NCBI GenBank assembly: GCA_947631655.1
Contig: CANRME010000031.1
Span: 1-11,639, forward strand
Reading direction: 5' to 3'
Source: an uncultured Bacilli bacterium
Lineage (GTDB): Bacteria > Bacillota_I > Bacilli_A > RF39 > UBA660
Length of the DNA stretch: 11,639 bases
The notes below the pieces were generated by a model. That model ran no database searches. It had not been told where the DNA came from and saw only the letters and a list, made by a program, of their open reading frames with translations. Shown here piece after piece: positions 5,899-11,639 of this stretch. A program made the translations under genes and the position numbers. Position 1 is the stretch's first letter; every line of letters begins with the position of its first letter.

Positions 5899-6558
5899 AT
5901 GACTATTGAAGAAAAAATGTTTCAAAAAACTAAAATAAACTATCCTAAACTACTTAAATATGGTTTTGTAAAAAATAAAGATATTTATACTTATACTAAA
6001 AATATTATAAACAACCATTTTCAAGTAATAATTTGTATTGAAAAAGGAAAAATTAATGGTCATATTATCGATTTAAATTTTAATGAAGAATATTATAATT
6101 TTCGTAATGAAACGTTTACGGGAAATTATGTAGCAAAAATCAGAGAAGAATTTGAATATATTTTAAAAGATATTAAAGATAAGTGTTTTACTAATAAAAC
6201 ATTTATTTATGACCAAACTAATCGCATTATTAAACTCATCAAAGAAAAATATCATGATGAACCACAGTTCGAATGGGAAGATACCCCCGATTGTGCTGTT
6301 TTTAAACATCCCAAGAAATGGTATGGGATTATTATGCATATTAATAAAATAAAACTTGATTTTAATACTAACGAAGATATTGAAATAATAAATGTTAAAC
6401 TTGACCCTAATGAAATAATAGAACTCCTAAAACAAGATGGATTTTATAAAGCTTATCATATGAATAAAAAATATTGGATTACTATTATCTTAGATAACAC
6501 TTTAAGTGATAAATTGATAATGGAATTAATTACTAAAAGTTATAATTTAGTTAATTAA
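5899..6558 (+). CDS. MmcQ/YjbR family protein
   Basis: This 219-residue protein has a C-terminal MmcQ/YjbR (CyaY-like fold) domain and the N-terminal extension common in Firmicute members. The domain covers about residues 97-215: CFTNKTF then NRIIKLIKEKYHDEPQFEWED (108-128), DCAVFKHPKKWYGIIMHI (131-148), IEIINVKLDP (161-170), and the hallmark YHMNKKYWITIILD (186-199), a DNA-binding-like HMNK loop. The N-terminal 95 residues carry YPKLLKYGFVK, a strand-rich middle with HIIDLNF, and FTGNYVAKIREEFEYILKDIK, as in relatives I recall. Databases often label the family DNA-binding, mainly from its fold; E. coli YjbR is not well characterised. It has its own extended -10 just after the Xre regulator. 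A cytoplasmic role is likely; its job is unknown. Confidence 0.9.
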   Translation: MTIEEKMFQKTKINYPKLLKYGFVKNKDIYTYTKNIINNHFQVIICIEKGKINGHIIDLNFNEEYYNFRNETFTGNYVAKIREEFEYILKDIKDKCFTNKTFIYDQTNRIIKLIKEKYHDEPQFEWEDTPDCAVFKHPKKWYGIIMHINKIKLDFNTNEDIEIINVKLDPNEIIELLKQDGFYKAYHMNKKYWITIILDNTLSDKLIMELITKSYNLVN

Positions 6559-6609
6559 CCATTATTTCTTTTTAGCATATTAATTGAATATATATTTTTA
6601 TATAGAAAT

Positions 6610-6623
6610 AAGGTCCAAACCTT
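6610..6623. promoter_or_regulatory. Small inverted repeat touching a -35 box
   Basis: AAGGT (6610-6614) and ACCTT (6619-6623) are inverted copies with a 4-nt gap. The right arm overlaps the first bases of the TTGTCA -35 box (6622-6627). It could be a regulator site, but five base pairs are few and chance is possible. Confidence 0.25.
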
Positions 6624-6650
6624 GTCAAAAGTCATATTTTATGCTATAAT
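6622..6650 (+). promoter_or_regulatory. Promoter of the CmpB-like gene
   Basis: TTGTCA (6622-6627) and TATAAT (6645-6650) are spaced by 17 bp, with TGC before the -10 making it extended. The -10 ends 49 nt before the ATG at 6700, giving the longest leader in the window. Confidence 0.75.
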
Positions 6651-6699
6651 TAAATTATCTTAATCTTATTTGCTGTTGTTTTTGAAAGAGGGGCAAAAA

Positions 6700-7362
6700 A
6701 TGACTAAAGAAGCAAAAAAAGAAATATTTAATAAGATTATTCTTATCTTCACTATCGGTTGTGTTTTTGGGACCTATTATGAAGAATTATTGCATATTGT
6801 TTTAAGCTTAATTAAAACTGGTACTTTTTCTTGGGCTTCTCGCCGTGGTTTAATTTATGGACCATTTTGTCCTGTTTATGGCATTGGAGCAGTTTTAGTT
6901 TATTTATGTTTTGGATTTAAAGAACGAAAATGGTATAAAAACTTTATTTATGGTGCCCTTTTAGGTGGAGCCGTTGAATATTTCTTAAGTTATTTTCAAG
7001 AATTATTCTTTGGAACTATCTCATGGGATTACTCCAAATACTTTTTAAATATTAATGGACGAACCACTGTACCTTTTATGATATTTTGGGGTTTACTGGT
7101 TTTAGGGTTTATCTATGGAATTTGCCCATTAATTAATAAATGGTATGCTAAAATGACTCACAAAGTTGCTAATCGTATCGCTTTATTCCTATTTATCTTT
7201 TTATCATTTGATATTTCTATCTCTGTTATTGCGGTGAATCGCCAAGTATTACGAGATAGTGGTGTCCCACCTAAAACCTTTGTTGGTAGATTTTGCGATA
7301 AACACTATGATGATGAATATTTAGCTAGAGTATATGATAACGCCAGACCTGCTAATAAATAA
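6700..7362 (+). CDS. CmpB-like (DUF1113) putative ABC transporter permease
   Basis: This is a 220-residue integral membrane protein of the family annotated 'putative ABC transporter permease' (ABC_trans_CmpB, formerly DUF1113). Five hydrophobic segments lie at about residues 11-35, 52-72, 82-102, 123-143 and 157-179. The family hallmark RGLIYGPFCPVYGIGA spans 49-64, and a second conserved area, ISWDYS (107-112) with NINGR (117-121), follows helix 3. The frame is open upstream to a TTG at 6670, but AAAGAGGGG (6685-6693) sits correctly before the ATG at 6700, so I choose that start. It has a good promoter and a clear terminator and stands alone. No ATPase or binding protein accompanies it, so transport remains unproven; many such proteins occur as single genes. 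Confidence 0.88.
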   Translation: MTKEAKKEIFNKIILIFTIGCVFGTYYEELLHIVLSLIKTGTFSWASRRGLIYGPFCPVYGIGAVLVYLCFGFKERKWYKNFIYGALLGGAVEYFLSYFQELFFGTISWDYSKYFLNINGRTTVPFMIFWGLLVLGFIYGICPLINKWYAKMTHKVANRIALFLFIFLSFDISISVIAVNRQVLRDSGVPPKTFVGRFCDKHYDDEYLARVYDNARPANK

Positions 7363-7370
7363 TATATTAT

Positions 7371-7399
7371 AAAGAAAGTTTGCGATAACTTTCTTTTTT
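7371..7399 (+). terminator. Rho-independent terminator after the CmpB-like gene
   Basis: AAAGAAAGTT (7371-7380) pairs with AACTTTCTTT (7387-7396) around a 6-nt loop, with a T run at 7394-7399. It lies directly after the stop codon region. Its loop also holds the candidate -35 of the next gene. Confidence 0.85.
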
Positions 7400-7409
7400 A
7401 TTGTATAAT
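7380..7409 (+). promoter_or_regulatory. trxB promoter overlapping the terminator
   Basis: TATAAT (7404-7409) lies 24 nt before the trxB ATG. TTGCGA (7380-7385, 4/6 to consensus) at an 18-bp spacing is the best -35 and lies in the terminator loop. Confidence 0.5.
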
Positions 7410-7433
7410 AAAAAAGAAAGGAAGATGCTTATA

Positions 7434-8327
7434 ATGTACGATATAATAATTATCGGCGCCGGTCCTGCTGGTATGACCGCTGCTTTATATGGAAGACGGG
7501 CTAATAAAAGTGTTTTAGTTTTAGAAGCCAAAAATTATGGTGGTCAAATTGTCAATGCGAGTTCTATTGAAAACTATCCGGGTATAGAAAAAATTTCTGG
7601 TTACGATTACGCTACTACTCTATTTAATCAAATAACTAATCTTGGTGTGGAAATAAAATATGAAACTGTTATCAAAATAAATTCCAATAAAGAAGTAACT
7701 ACTACTAAAAATACCTATCAAGCTAAAAGTATCATAATTGCTAATGGTGCTCAAAATCGCCATTTAAACTTACCTTTAGAAACTGATTTTATAGGTAAAG
7801 GCGTTTCTTATTGTGCCACTTGTGATGGCGCTTTCTATAAAGATAAAGATGTCGCCGTTTTAGGTGGCGGCAATACTGCTTTAGAAGATGCCATTTATTT
7901 ATCTAACCTTGCAAATAAAGTGTATTTAATCCATAGAAGAGACACTTTTAGAGGAGAAGAAAAATACCTAAAAGAATTAGAAACGAAAGAAAATGTGGAA
8001 ATCATTTTAAATAGTACAATAACTAAATTAAATGGTCATGAAAAACTAGAAAGTATTACAATTCAAGATAAAGAAAAACGTGAAAAAGAAATAAATATTT
8101 CTGGTTTATTCATTGCCATTGGTCAAGTACCAAATAATACTATATTTAAAGACATTGTTGATATTAACGATAAAGGTTATATCGTTTCCGAAGATGGTGT
8201 TCATACTAAAACAGAAGGTATATATGTTGCAGGTGATACGAGAGTTAAAGATTTACGTCAGTTAACCACTGCTGTAAGTGATGGCAGTATCGCCGCTATG
8301 ACTGCAATAAAAGAAATGAAAAAATAA
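7434..8327 (+). CDS. trxB: Thioredoxin-disulfide reductase
   Basis: This cytoplasmic flavoenzyme passes electrons from NADPH through FAD and a redox disulfide to oxidised thioredoxin. Its 297 residues match the low-molecular-weight bacterial type. GAGPAG (8-13) is the FAD dinucleotide motif, SIENYPG (44-50) the conserved flavin-side segment, CATC (127-130) the redox-active disulfide, GGGNTA (144-149) with HRRDTFR (167-173) the NADPH site, and AGDT then QLTTA (267-280) the C-terminal FAD motif. The frame is open to a TTG at 7401, and an ATG at 7425 abuts the AAAGGAAG ribosome site (7417-7424). The ATG at 7434, 9 nt after that site and starting MYDIIIIGAG, is the plausible start. It has its own promoter. 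No thioredoxin gene is visible; a DUF362 redox-like gene follows. Confidence 0.96.
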   Translation: MYDIIIIGAGPAGMTAALYGRRANKSVLVLEAKNYGGQIVNASSIENYPGIEKISGYDYATTLFNQITNLGVEIKYETVIKINSNKEVTTTKNTYQAKSIIIANGAQNRHLNLPLETDFIGKGVSYCATCDGAFYKDKDVAVLGGGNTALEDAIYLSNLANKVYLIHRRDTFRGEEKYLKELETKENVEIILNSTITKLNGHEKLESITIQDKEKREKEINISGLFIAIGQVPNNTIFKDIVDINDKGYIVSEDGVHTKTEGIYVAGDTRVKDLRQLTTAVSDGSIAAMTAIKEMKK

Positions 8328-8332
8328 TTTTG

Positions 8333-8341
8333 TGGTATAAT
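8333..8341 (+). promoter_or_regulatory. Extended -10 before the DUF362 gene
   Basis: TGG followed by TATAAT (8336-8341) is an extended -10, 22 nt before the ATG. No -35 is recognisable in the end of trxB. AAAGGAA is the ribosome site. Read-through from trxB is also possible, since no terminator lies between. Confidence 0.55.
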
Positions 8342-8363
8342 ATAAGTAAGAAAGGAATTATAT

Positions 8364-9242
8364 ATGGAAAAAGCAAAAGTTTATTTTACTAAAGACTTAT
8401 CTCCTGAAGGAGTCGTAAAAATTTATAAAGCCCTAGGTATTAACCTACCTGGCAAAGTAGCTGTTAAACTACACTCTGGGGAAAGAGGTAACCAAAATTA
8501 CCTACGTCCCGAATTTGTTCGTCCCATGGTCGAATACGTAAATGGTACTGTGGTTGAATGTAATACCGCTTACGATGGTGCAAGAGATACAACGGAAAAA
8601 CATTTAGAATTAATGAAAGAACATGAATGGAGTAATTACTTTAATGTCGATATTATGGATGCTAAAGAAGATATTACTTTAGAAATACCTAATGGTAAAG
8701 TAATTAAAAAAAATTATGTTGGTAAAAACTTACTTAACTATGATTCAATGTTAGTTTTATCTCACTTTAAAGGACACCCTATGGGTGGTTATGGCGGAGC
8801 TCTAAAACAATTATCTATCGGCATTGCTTCATCTACTGGTAAAAGATATATTCATTGTGCCGGTAAAGAAGGAGCATCCTATGAAGATATGTTCCAAGCT
8901 GACCAAGAAAAATTCTTAGAATCTATGGCTGATGCCGCTTCCTCTATTACCAATCACTTTAAAGAAAATATTGCTTATATTAATGTTATGTGTAATATGT
9001 CTGTTGATTGTGATTGTTGCAATGTCGCAGAAGACCCTTGTATGCAAGATATTGGTATCCTAGCTAGTCTTGACCCCGTTGCTATTGACGAAGCTTGTAT
9101 CGATTTAGTTAAAAAGTCTGATGATCCTGGTCGTGACCACTTACTTGAAAGAATCAATTCACGGATGGGTACTCACACTATTGATGCGGCGGAAGAATTA
9201 GGAATCGGCAGCAAAGAATACGAACTTATTTCTATTGATTAA
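8364..9242 (+). CDS. DUF362 domain protein
   Basis: This 292-residue protein belongs to the DUF362 family, which is uncharacterised and often linked to Fe-S proteins. Family features seen: VAVKLHSGERGNQNYLRPEF (32-51), VVECNTAYDGARDTT (63-77), the glycine-rich core SHFKGHPMGGYGGALKQLSI (133-152), and LASLDPVAIDEACIDLV (233-249). Many longer members carry a ferredoxin-like 2x[4Fe-4S] domain; none is present here. Instead a local cluster Cys210, Cys216, Cys218, Cys219 and Cys226 follows NVM, and Cys66, Cys165 and Cys245 are scattered elsewhere. The cluster could bind a metal or Fe-S centre (inference). It lies 36 nt after trxB, with its own -10 and a clear terminator after it. Reaction unknown. 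Confidence 0.9.
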   Translation: MEKAKVYFTKDLSPEGVVKIYKALGINLPGKVAVKLHSGERGNQNYLRPEFVRPMVEYVNGTVVECNTAYDGARDTTEKHLELMKEHEWSNYFNVDIMDAKEDITLEIPNGKVIKKNYVGKNLLNYDSMLVLSHFKGHPMGGYGGALKQLSIGIASSTGKRYIHCAGKEGASYEDMFQADQEKFLESMADAASSITNHFKENIAYINVMCNMSVDCDCCNVAEDPCMQDIGILASLDPVAIDEACIDLVKKSDDPGRDHLLERINSRMGTHTIDAAEELGIGSKEYELISID

Positions 9243-9249
9243 TTATTAT

Positions 9250-9277
9250 AACTATCTATTTTAAAGATAGTTTTTTT
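9250..9277 (+). terminator. Rho-independent terminator after the DUF362 gene
   Basis: AACTATCT (9250-9257) pairs with AGATAGTT (9265-9272) around a 7-nt loop and runs into seven T (9271-9277). It directly follows the DUF362 stop. Confidence 0.85.
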
Positions 9278-9278
9278 A

Positions 9279-9287
9279 TGATATAAT
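9279..9287 (+). promoter_or_regulatory. Extended -10 before the DUF1653 gene
   Basis: TGA followed by TATAAT (9282-9287) is an extended -10, 23 nt before the ATG at 9311. TTTAAA at 9260-9265 in the terminator loop is a 4/6 -35 with 16-bp spacing. It probably serves the three genes to 11035. Confidence 0.55.
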
Positions 9288-9310
9288 TTTTTTAGAAAGT
9301 AGGAGTTTAA

Positions 9311-9541
9311 ATGCAAGAGGTAAAAATAAACAGCATTTATAAACATTTTAAAGGACACCTATATAAAGTTATTGGAATTGCCAAAAATTCCGAAGATTTA
9401 AAAGAATATGTTGTTTATCACGAACTCAATAATATTAGTAATATGTGGATACGTCCCCTAGAAATGTTTCTAAGTGAAGTTGACCATGAAAAATATCCTA
9501 ATATTACTCAAAAATATCGCTTTGAACTTCAAGATAAATAA
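9311..9541 (+). CDS. DUF1653 small protein
   Basis: This 76-residue cytoplasmic protein matches DUF1653 over its full usual length. Conserved points are YKHFKGHLYKVI (10-21), the strand YVVYHEL (33-39), WIRPLEMF (46-53) and a C-terminal YPNITQKYRFE (63-73). The family is a small beta-rich fold found across bacteria, alone or fused to other domains; no reaction is known to me. It has an extended -10 promoter and is followed after 16 nt by an anchored PepSY gene with AAAGGAAC as ribosome site and no promoter between. It is therefore the first gene of a three-gene unit, although its link to the two envelope proteins is unclear. Confidence 0.88.
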   Translation: MQEVKINSIYKHFKGHLYKVIGIAKNSEDLKEYVVYHELNNISNMWIRPLEMFLSEVDHEKYPNITQKYRFELQDK

Positions 9542-9557
9542 GAAAGGAACATAATTT

Positions 9558-9959
9558 ATGAAAAAGAACAAGAAAAATAATAATTCTAATAACATTACCA
9601 CTATTTTATTAAGTATTATCATTGCTATTTTAGTAATTATCTTAATTATCGTTTTAGTAAAAGATAATAACAAAGAAACCTTAAATAACAATACCACCCC
9701 TAATTACAATGAACCTACTAATAATGATTCTAACAATGAATCAAATAAGGAATACATTACCAAAGATGAAGCTTTAGATATTGCCTTAAAACATGATAAA
9801 CTAAATAAAAATGATGTTTATGATTTAAGTGTGGAATTAGAATATAAGTACAACTCTAATGTCTATGAAATTGATTTTAATTATAAATACTACGATTATG
9901 AATATTACATTGATGCTGTTACAGGCGAAATATTACATTCATTTAAAGAAATCGATTAA
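9558..9959 (+). CDS. Membrane-anchored PepSY domain protein
   Basis: This 133-residue protein has a short basic, Asn-rich start (MKKNKKNNN), one strong hydrophobic helix at about 13-35, an Asn/Thr-rich spacer (38-64), and a PepSY domain at 67-126. The PepSY signs are YITKDEALDIALKH (66-79), a Tyr-rich strand pair NVYEIDFNYKYYDYEYYID (101-119), and AVTGEIL (120-126). PepSY domains occur outside the membrane and are linked to peptidase inhibition or to sensing and folding roles; that is family knowledge, not shown here. The anchor should place PepSY on the outer face. It sits second in a unit after DUF1653, and its stop is 8 nt before the next start, so the two anchored proteins are probably co-translated. 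The AT-rich repetitive spacer is unlikely to be structured. Confidence 0.87.
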   Translation: MKKNKKNNNSNNITTILLSIIIAILVIILIIVLVKDNNKETLNNNTTPNYNEPTNNDSNNESNKEYITKDEALDIALKHDKLNKNDVYDLSVELEYKYNSNVYEIDFNYKYYDYEYYIDAVTGEILHSFKEID

Positions 9960-9967
9960 GGATTATT

Positions 9968-11035
9968 ATGAAACAATTTTATGCTAGTGAAGAAGAATTT
10001 GAAAAAGATAATGCTAAAGTAAGAAATGAAATCATCAAAGATCAACAAAATACTACCAGATCTATTGTTAGAAAAAGAAGAAAAACAATTATTATCTTTT
10101 CCATTGTCGTGTTTTTATATTTACTATTTAAATTTACCATAGGAAGCTTACATTTAAGTATTAATCTTATTGATATGGTTGTACCTTATACTAAAGGTCG
10201 TTTATTTGAAATTAAAATAAATGACACTATTATAGGAAGTAATGTTACTAATAACCATAGTGTTCCTATTATCCCAACTATTTTTTACTTAGACAATCAT
10301 AGTTACCATAATTATTATACTAAAGATAATAATTATTATAACGTATCTAAAAAAGATGGGAAATATATTCTTGATATTGATAATTACGCTTGTTACTATA
10401 AAGATAATAATGTAGAAACAATATGTGAATTAAATAAATATCAACAAATTAGTAGTAATATGACTAGTAAATTAAAAAAAGATGTTAAATACACTAAATT
10501 AACTATTTATGACTATAAAAACAATAAAAATATTTATAAAGGAAAATTTGTTAAAGATATTACCCCTTACATAGCAGAAGATGGTACTTATTTAATACAA
10601 ATTATAGCTAAATATCCAAGTGTAGCATCAACCATTGAAGTATTTATAAATATGAAAGAAGAAAATGAAGATAAAGAAGAGGAAATTGTCGATAAAATGA
10701 ACATTAAAATAAATGATAAAAATTATGAAGTTAGTTTAGAAAAAAATAATACTGTAAAAGATTTAATCGAATTGTTACCTCTTAATATTACTATGCAAGA
10801 ATTAAATGGTAATGAAAAGTACTATTATTTAGACAAATCAATAACTAGTGCTCCTATGGAAATAAAAGAAATTAAAAAAGGCGATATAATGCTATATAAT
10901 AGTAATTGTTTAGTACTATTCTATAAAGATTTTACTACTCACTATCCTTATACTAGAATTGGACATATAGCTAATCCTAATGACTTAGAAGAAATTTTAG
11001 GTAATAGCGATATAAATGTTACTATTTCTAAATAA
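9968..11035 (+). CDS. Anchored protein with C-terminal cyclophilin-like domain
   Basis: This 355-residue protein has a charged N-terminal cytoplasmic part (1-38, with RKRRK at 35-39 as the inside flank), one membrane helix at about 39-60, a beta-rich middle part I do not recognise (61-230), an acidic linker (EENEDKEEE, 231-239) and a C-terminal domain at 244-354. That last domain matches the bacterial cyclophilin-like family (Cyclophil_like2): MNIKIND, VKDLIELLPLNITMQELNGN (263-282), KYYYL, KKGDIMLY (303-310), LVLFYKDF (315-322), RIGHI (330-334) and DINVTIS at the end. Stand-alone members are usually short secreted or cytoplasmic proteins, so this membrane-anchored fusion is unusual. Proline-isomerase activity is not established for this family. 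AAGGATT precedes the ATG; there is no own promoter. Last gene of the three-gene unit. Confidence 0.82.
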   Translation: MKQFYASEEEFEKDNAKVRNEIIKDQQNTTRSIVRKRRKTIIIFSIVVFLYLLFKFTIGSLHLSINLIDMVVPYTKGRLFEIKINDTIIGSNVTNNHSVPIIPTIFYLDNHSYHNYYTKDNNYYNVSKKDGKYILDIDNYACYYKDNNVETICELNKYQQISSNMTSKLKKDVKYTKLTIYDYKNNKNIYKGKFVKDITPYIAEDGTYLIQIIAKYPSVASTIEVFINMKEENEDKEEEIVDKMNIKINDKNYEVSLEKNNTVKDLIELLPLNITMQELNGNEKYYYLDKSITSAPMEIKEIKKGDIMLYNSNCLVLFYKDFTTHYPYTRIGHIANPNDLEEILGNSDINVTISK

Positions 11036-11068
11036 AGATATACCCTAAATAAAAAAACTATGATAAAA

Positions 11069-11074
11069 TATAAT
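11069..11074 (+). promoter_or_regulatory. -10 box before the lipoprotein gene
   Basis: TATAAT (11069-11074) lies 22 nt before the ATG at 11097. No clear -35 and no TGn extension. AGTAGGAAG is a modest ribosome site. It is the only promoter signal seen for the lipoprotein and the O-acyltransferase gene after it. Confidence 0.45.
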
Positions 11075-11096
11075 TAAGTAGAAAGTAGGAAGCAAA

Positions 11097-11552
11097 ATGA
11101 AAAAGACATTAACATTATTAACCCTAGTTTTAGCAGTATTTACTTTAACTGCTTGTGGTGAAAAAAAAGAAAAAAATATTAAAGGTTCACTAGCTGACCT
11201 TATGAAAGAAGTTTATGAAGGTGTCGATATAGAAGGACTTAATCAAGAAAAAGTTCCTGAAGATAAAATGGAATATATGTTAGGTAGTAGTGACCTAGAT
11301 ATTAAAGAAGCTTATTATTCTGAACCATTAATATCTTCTGTGGCACACTCTGTAGTTTTAGCAAGAGCTAATGAAGATGCTGATATAGCAGCTATAAAAA
11401 AAGAAATCAAAGAAAAAGTTAATCCTCGTAAATGGGTTTGTGTTTGGGTTGACGAAGAACACGTTCATGTTGAAAGTCGTGGCGACTTAATTATTCTTAT
11501 AATGGATAATAAAAATGATGAAAAATTATTAGAAAACTTTAATAATTTATAA
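11097..11552 (+). CDS. DUF4358-like lipoprotein
   Basis: This 151-residue protein has a typical lipoprotein signal: KK at 2-3, a hydrophobic core, and lipobox LTAC with Cys20 as the lipidation site, so it should be anchored on the outer face. A short Lys/Glu-rich spacer leads to a helical start (GSLADLMKEVYEGVDI), then DKMEYMLGSSDLDIKEAYYS, an SVAHSVVLARA strand, DIAAIKKEIKEKVNPRKWVCVWV (about 95-118) and VESRGDLIILIM near the end. The order resembles DUF4358 lipoproteins of Clostridia, which often lie beside MBOAT and DHHW genes; here an MBOAT gene follows by 22 nt. That supports a role in extracellular polymer acetylation, as an accessory protein (inference). The family assignment is from memory and less sure than the lipobox. 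Confidence 0.8.
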   Translation: MKKTLTLLTLVLAVFTLTACGEKKEKNIKGSLADLMKEVYEGVDIEGLNQEKVPEDKMEYMLGSSDLDIKEAYYSEPLISSVAHSVVLARANEDADIAAIKKEIKEKVNPRKWVCVWVDEEHVHVESRGDLIILIMDNKNDEKLLENFNNL

Positions 11553-11574
11553 TAACTTATCTTAGGGAGGCATT

Positions 11575-11639
11575 ATGGTTTTTTCTAGTATTACATTCTT
11601 ATTTTATTTTTTACCAATAACTTTATTATTATATTTTAT
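11575..11639 (+). CDS. MBOAT family O-acyltransferase (3' partial)
   Basis: Only the first 21 codons are present before the window ends. They read MVFSSITFLFYFLPITLL and on, which is the characteristic start of AlgI/DltB-like membrane-bound O-acyltransferases: 'F-S-S-x-x-F-L-F-x-F-L-P' followed by a hydrophobic helix. A very good ribosome site (TTAGGGAGG, 11562-11570) lies 4 nt before the ATG. These enzymes pass acyl groups across the membrane onto exopolysaccharide or cell-wall polymers and usually work with a DHHW or SGNH partner, expected further downstream. It shares a transcript with the lipoprotein gene. Confidence 0.75.
   Translation, partial: MVFSSITFLFYFLPITLLLYF

Noticed and set aside
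6550..6559. Palindrome GTTAATTAAC at the YjbR-like stop
   Set aside because: Short and made almost only of A and T; expected by chance at this composition, with no T tract following.
6670..6699. TTG start extending the CmpB-like protein by 10 residues
   Set aside because: The ribosome site lies inside this extension, positioned for the ATG at 6700.
7401..7433. TTG or earlier ATG start for trxB
   Set aside because: The TTG overlaps the -10 box region and the ATG at 7425 touches the ribosome site; the ATG at 7434 has proper spacing and the expected N-terminus.
8975..9157. Open frame of 60 codons on the - strand
   Set aside because: It is antisense to the well-supported DUF362 gene, has an implausible composition and no expression signals.
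9470..9697. Hydrophobic open frame of 75 codons on the - strand
   Set aside because: Its hydrophobic look comes from being the complement of the Asn/Lys/Ile-rich start of the PepSY gene; no independent support.
1..11639. CRISPR array, tRNA, rRNA or insertion sequence
   Set aside because: No spaced direct repeats, no cloverleaf or rRNA-like segments and no transposase or terminal inverted repeats were seen; intergenic gaps are too short for most of these.

Overview
The window is very AT-rich, and every gene I can support lies on the + strand. All visible genes start at ATG and end in TAA (14) or TAG (2); none ends in TGA, and Trp is TGG throughout. With the protein families present (membrane-tethered Xre regulators, DUF1848, CmpB-like and DUF1653 proteins, a DUF4358-like lipoprotein before an MBOAT gene), this points to a low-GC Firmicute, probably an uncultivated gut Bacilli lineage of the RF39/RFN20/Erysipelotrichales type. 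That placement is inference. No gap exceeds 300 bases; the largest are about 140 bases (4068-4208 and 6559-6699), and they hold terminator and promoter signals.

Left block (1-6558), accessory and regulatory. A two-gene ABC-2 type exporter (ATPase cut by the window edge, then a six-helix permease) is followed by two paralogous Xre proteins, each with a cytoplasmic HTH and a membrane tail. Next come a DUF1848 protein with a C-terminal radical-SAM-like cysteine cluster and a small membrane-anchored protein. An ORF6N/PLD-like protein of phage ancestry follows as a self-contained unit between a terminator and a strong promoter. Then a third Xre-membrane regulator with an added extracytoplasmic domain, and an MmcQ/YjbR-like protein. 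The extracytoplasmic tail of the third regulator resembles the start of the small anchored protein 1.1 kb upstream, which is the most suggestive link in the window.

Right block (6559-11639), more housekeeping-like. A CmpB-like five-helix membrane protein, thioredoxin reductase (trxB) and a short DUF362 protein each have their own promoter. A three-gene unit follows: DUF1653, an anchored PepSY protein, and an anchored protein ending in a cyclophilin-like domain. Last is a lipoprotein followed by the start of an MBOAT O-acyltransferase gene, cut by the right edge.

Transcription looks gene-by-gene. Twelve TATAAT-like boxes precede genes, ten of them 21-27 nt before the start codon, often with an extended TGn motif and no clear -35. 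This implies very short leaders. Clear Rho-independent terminators lie after the CmpB-like gene and after the DUF362 gene, and a weaker AT-rich one lies before the ORF6N gene.
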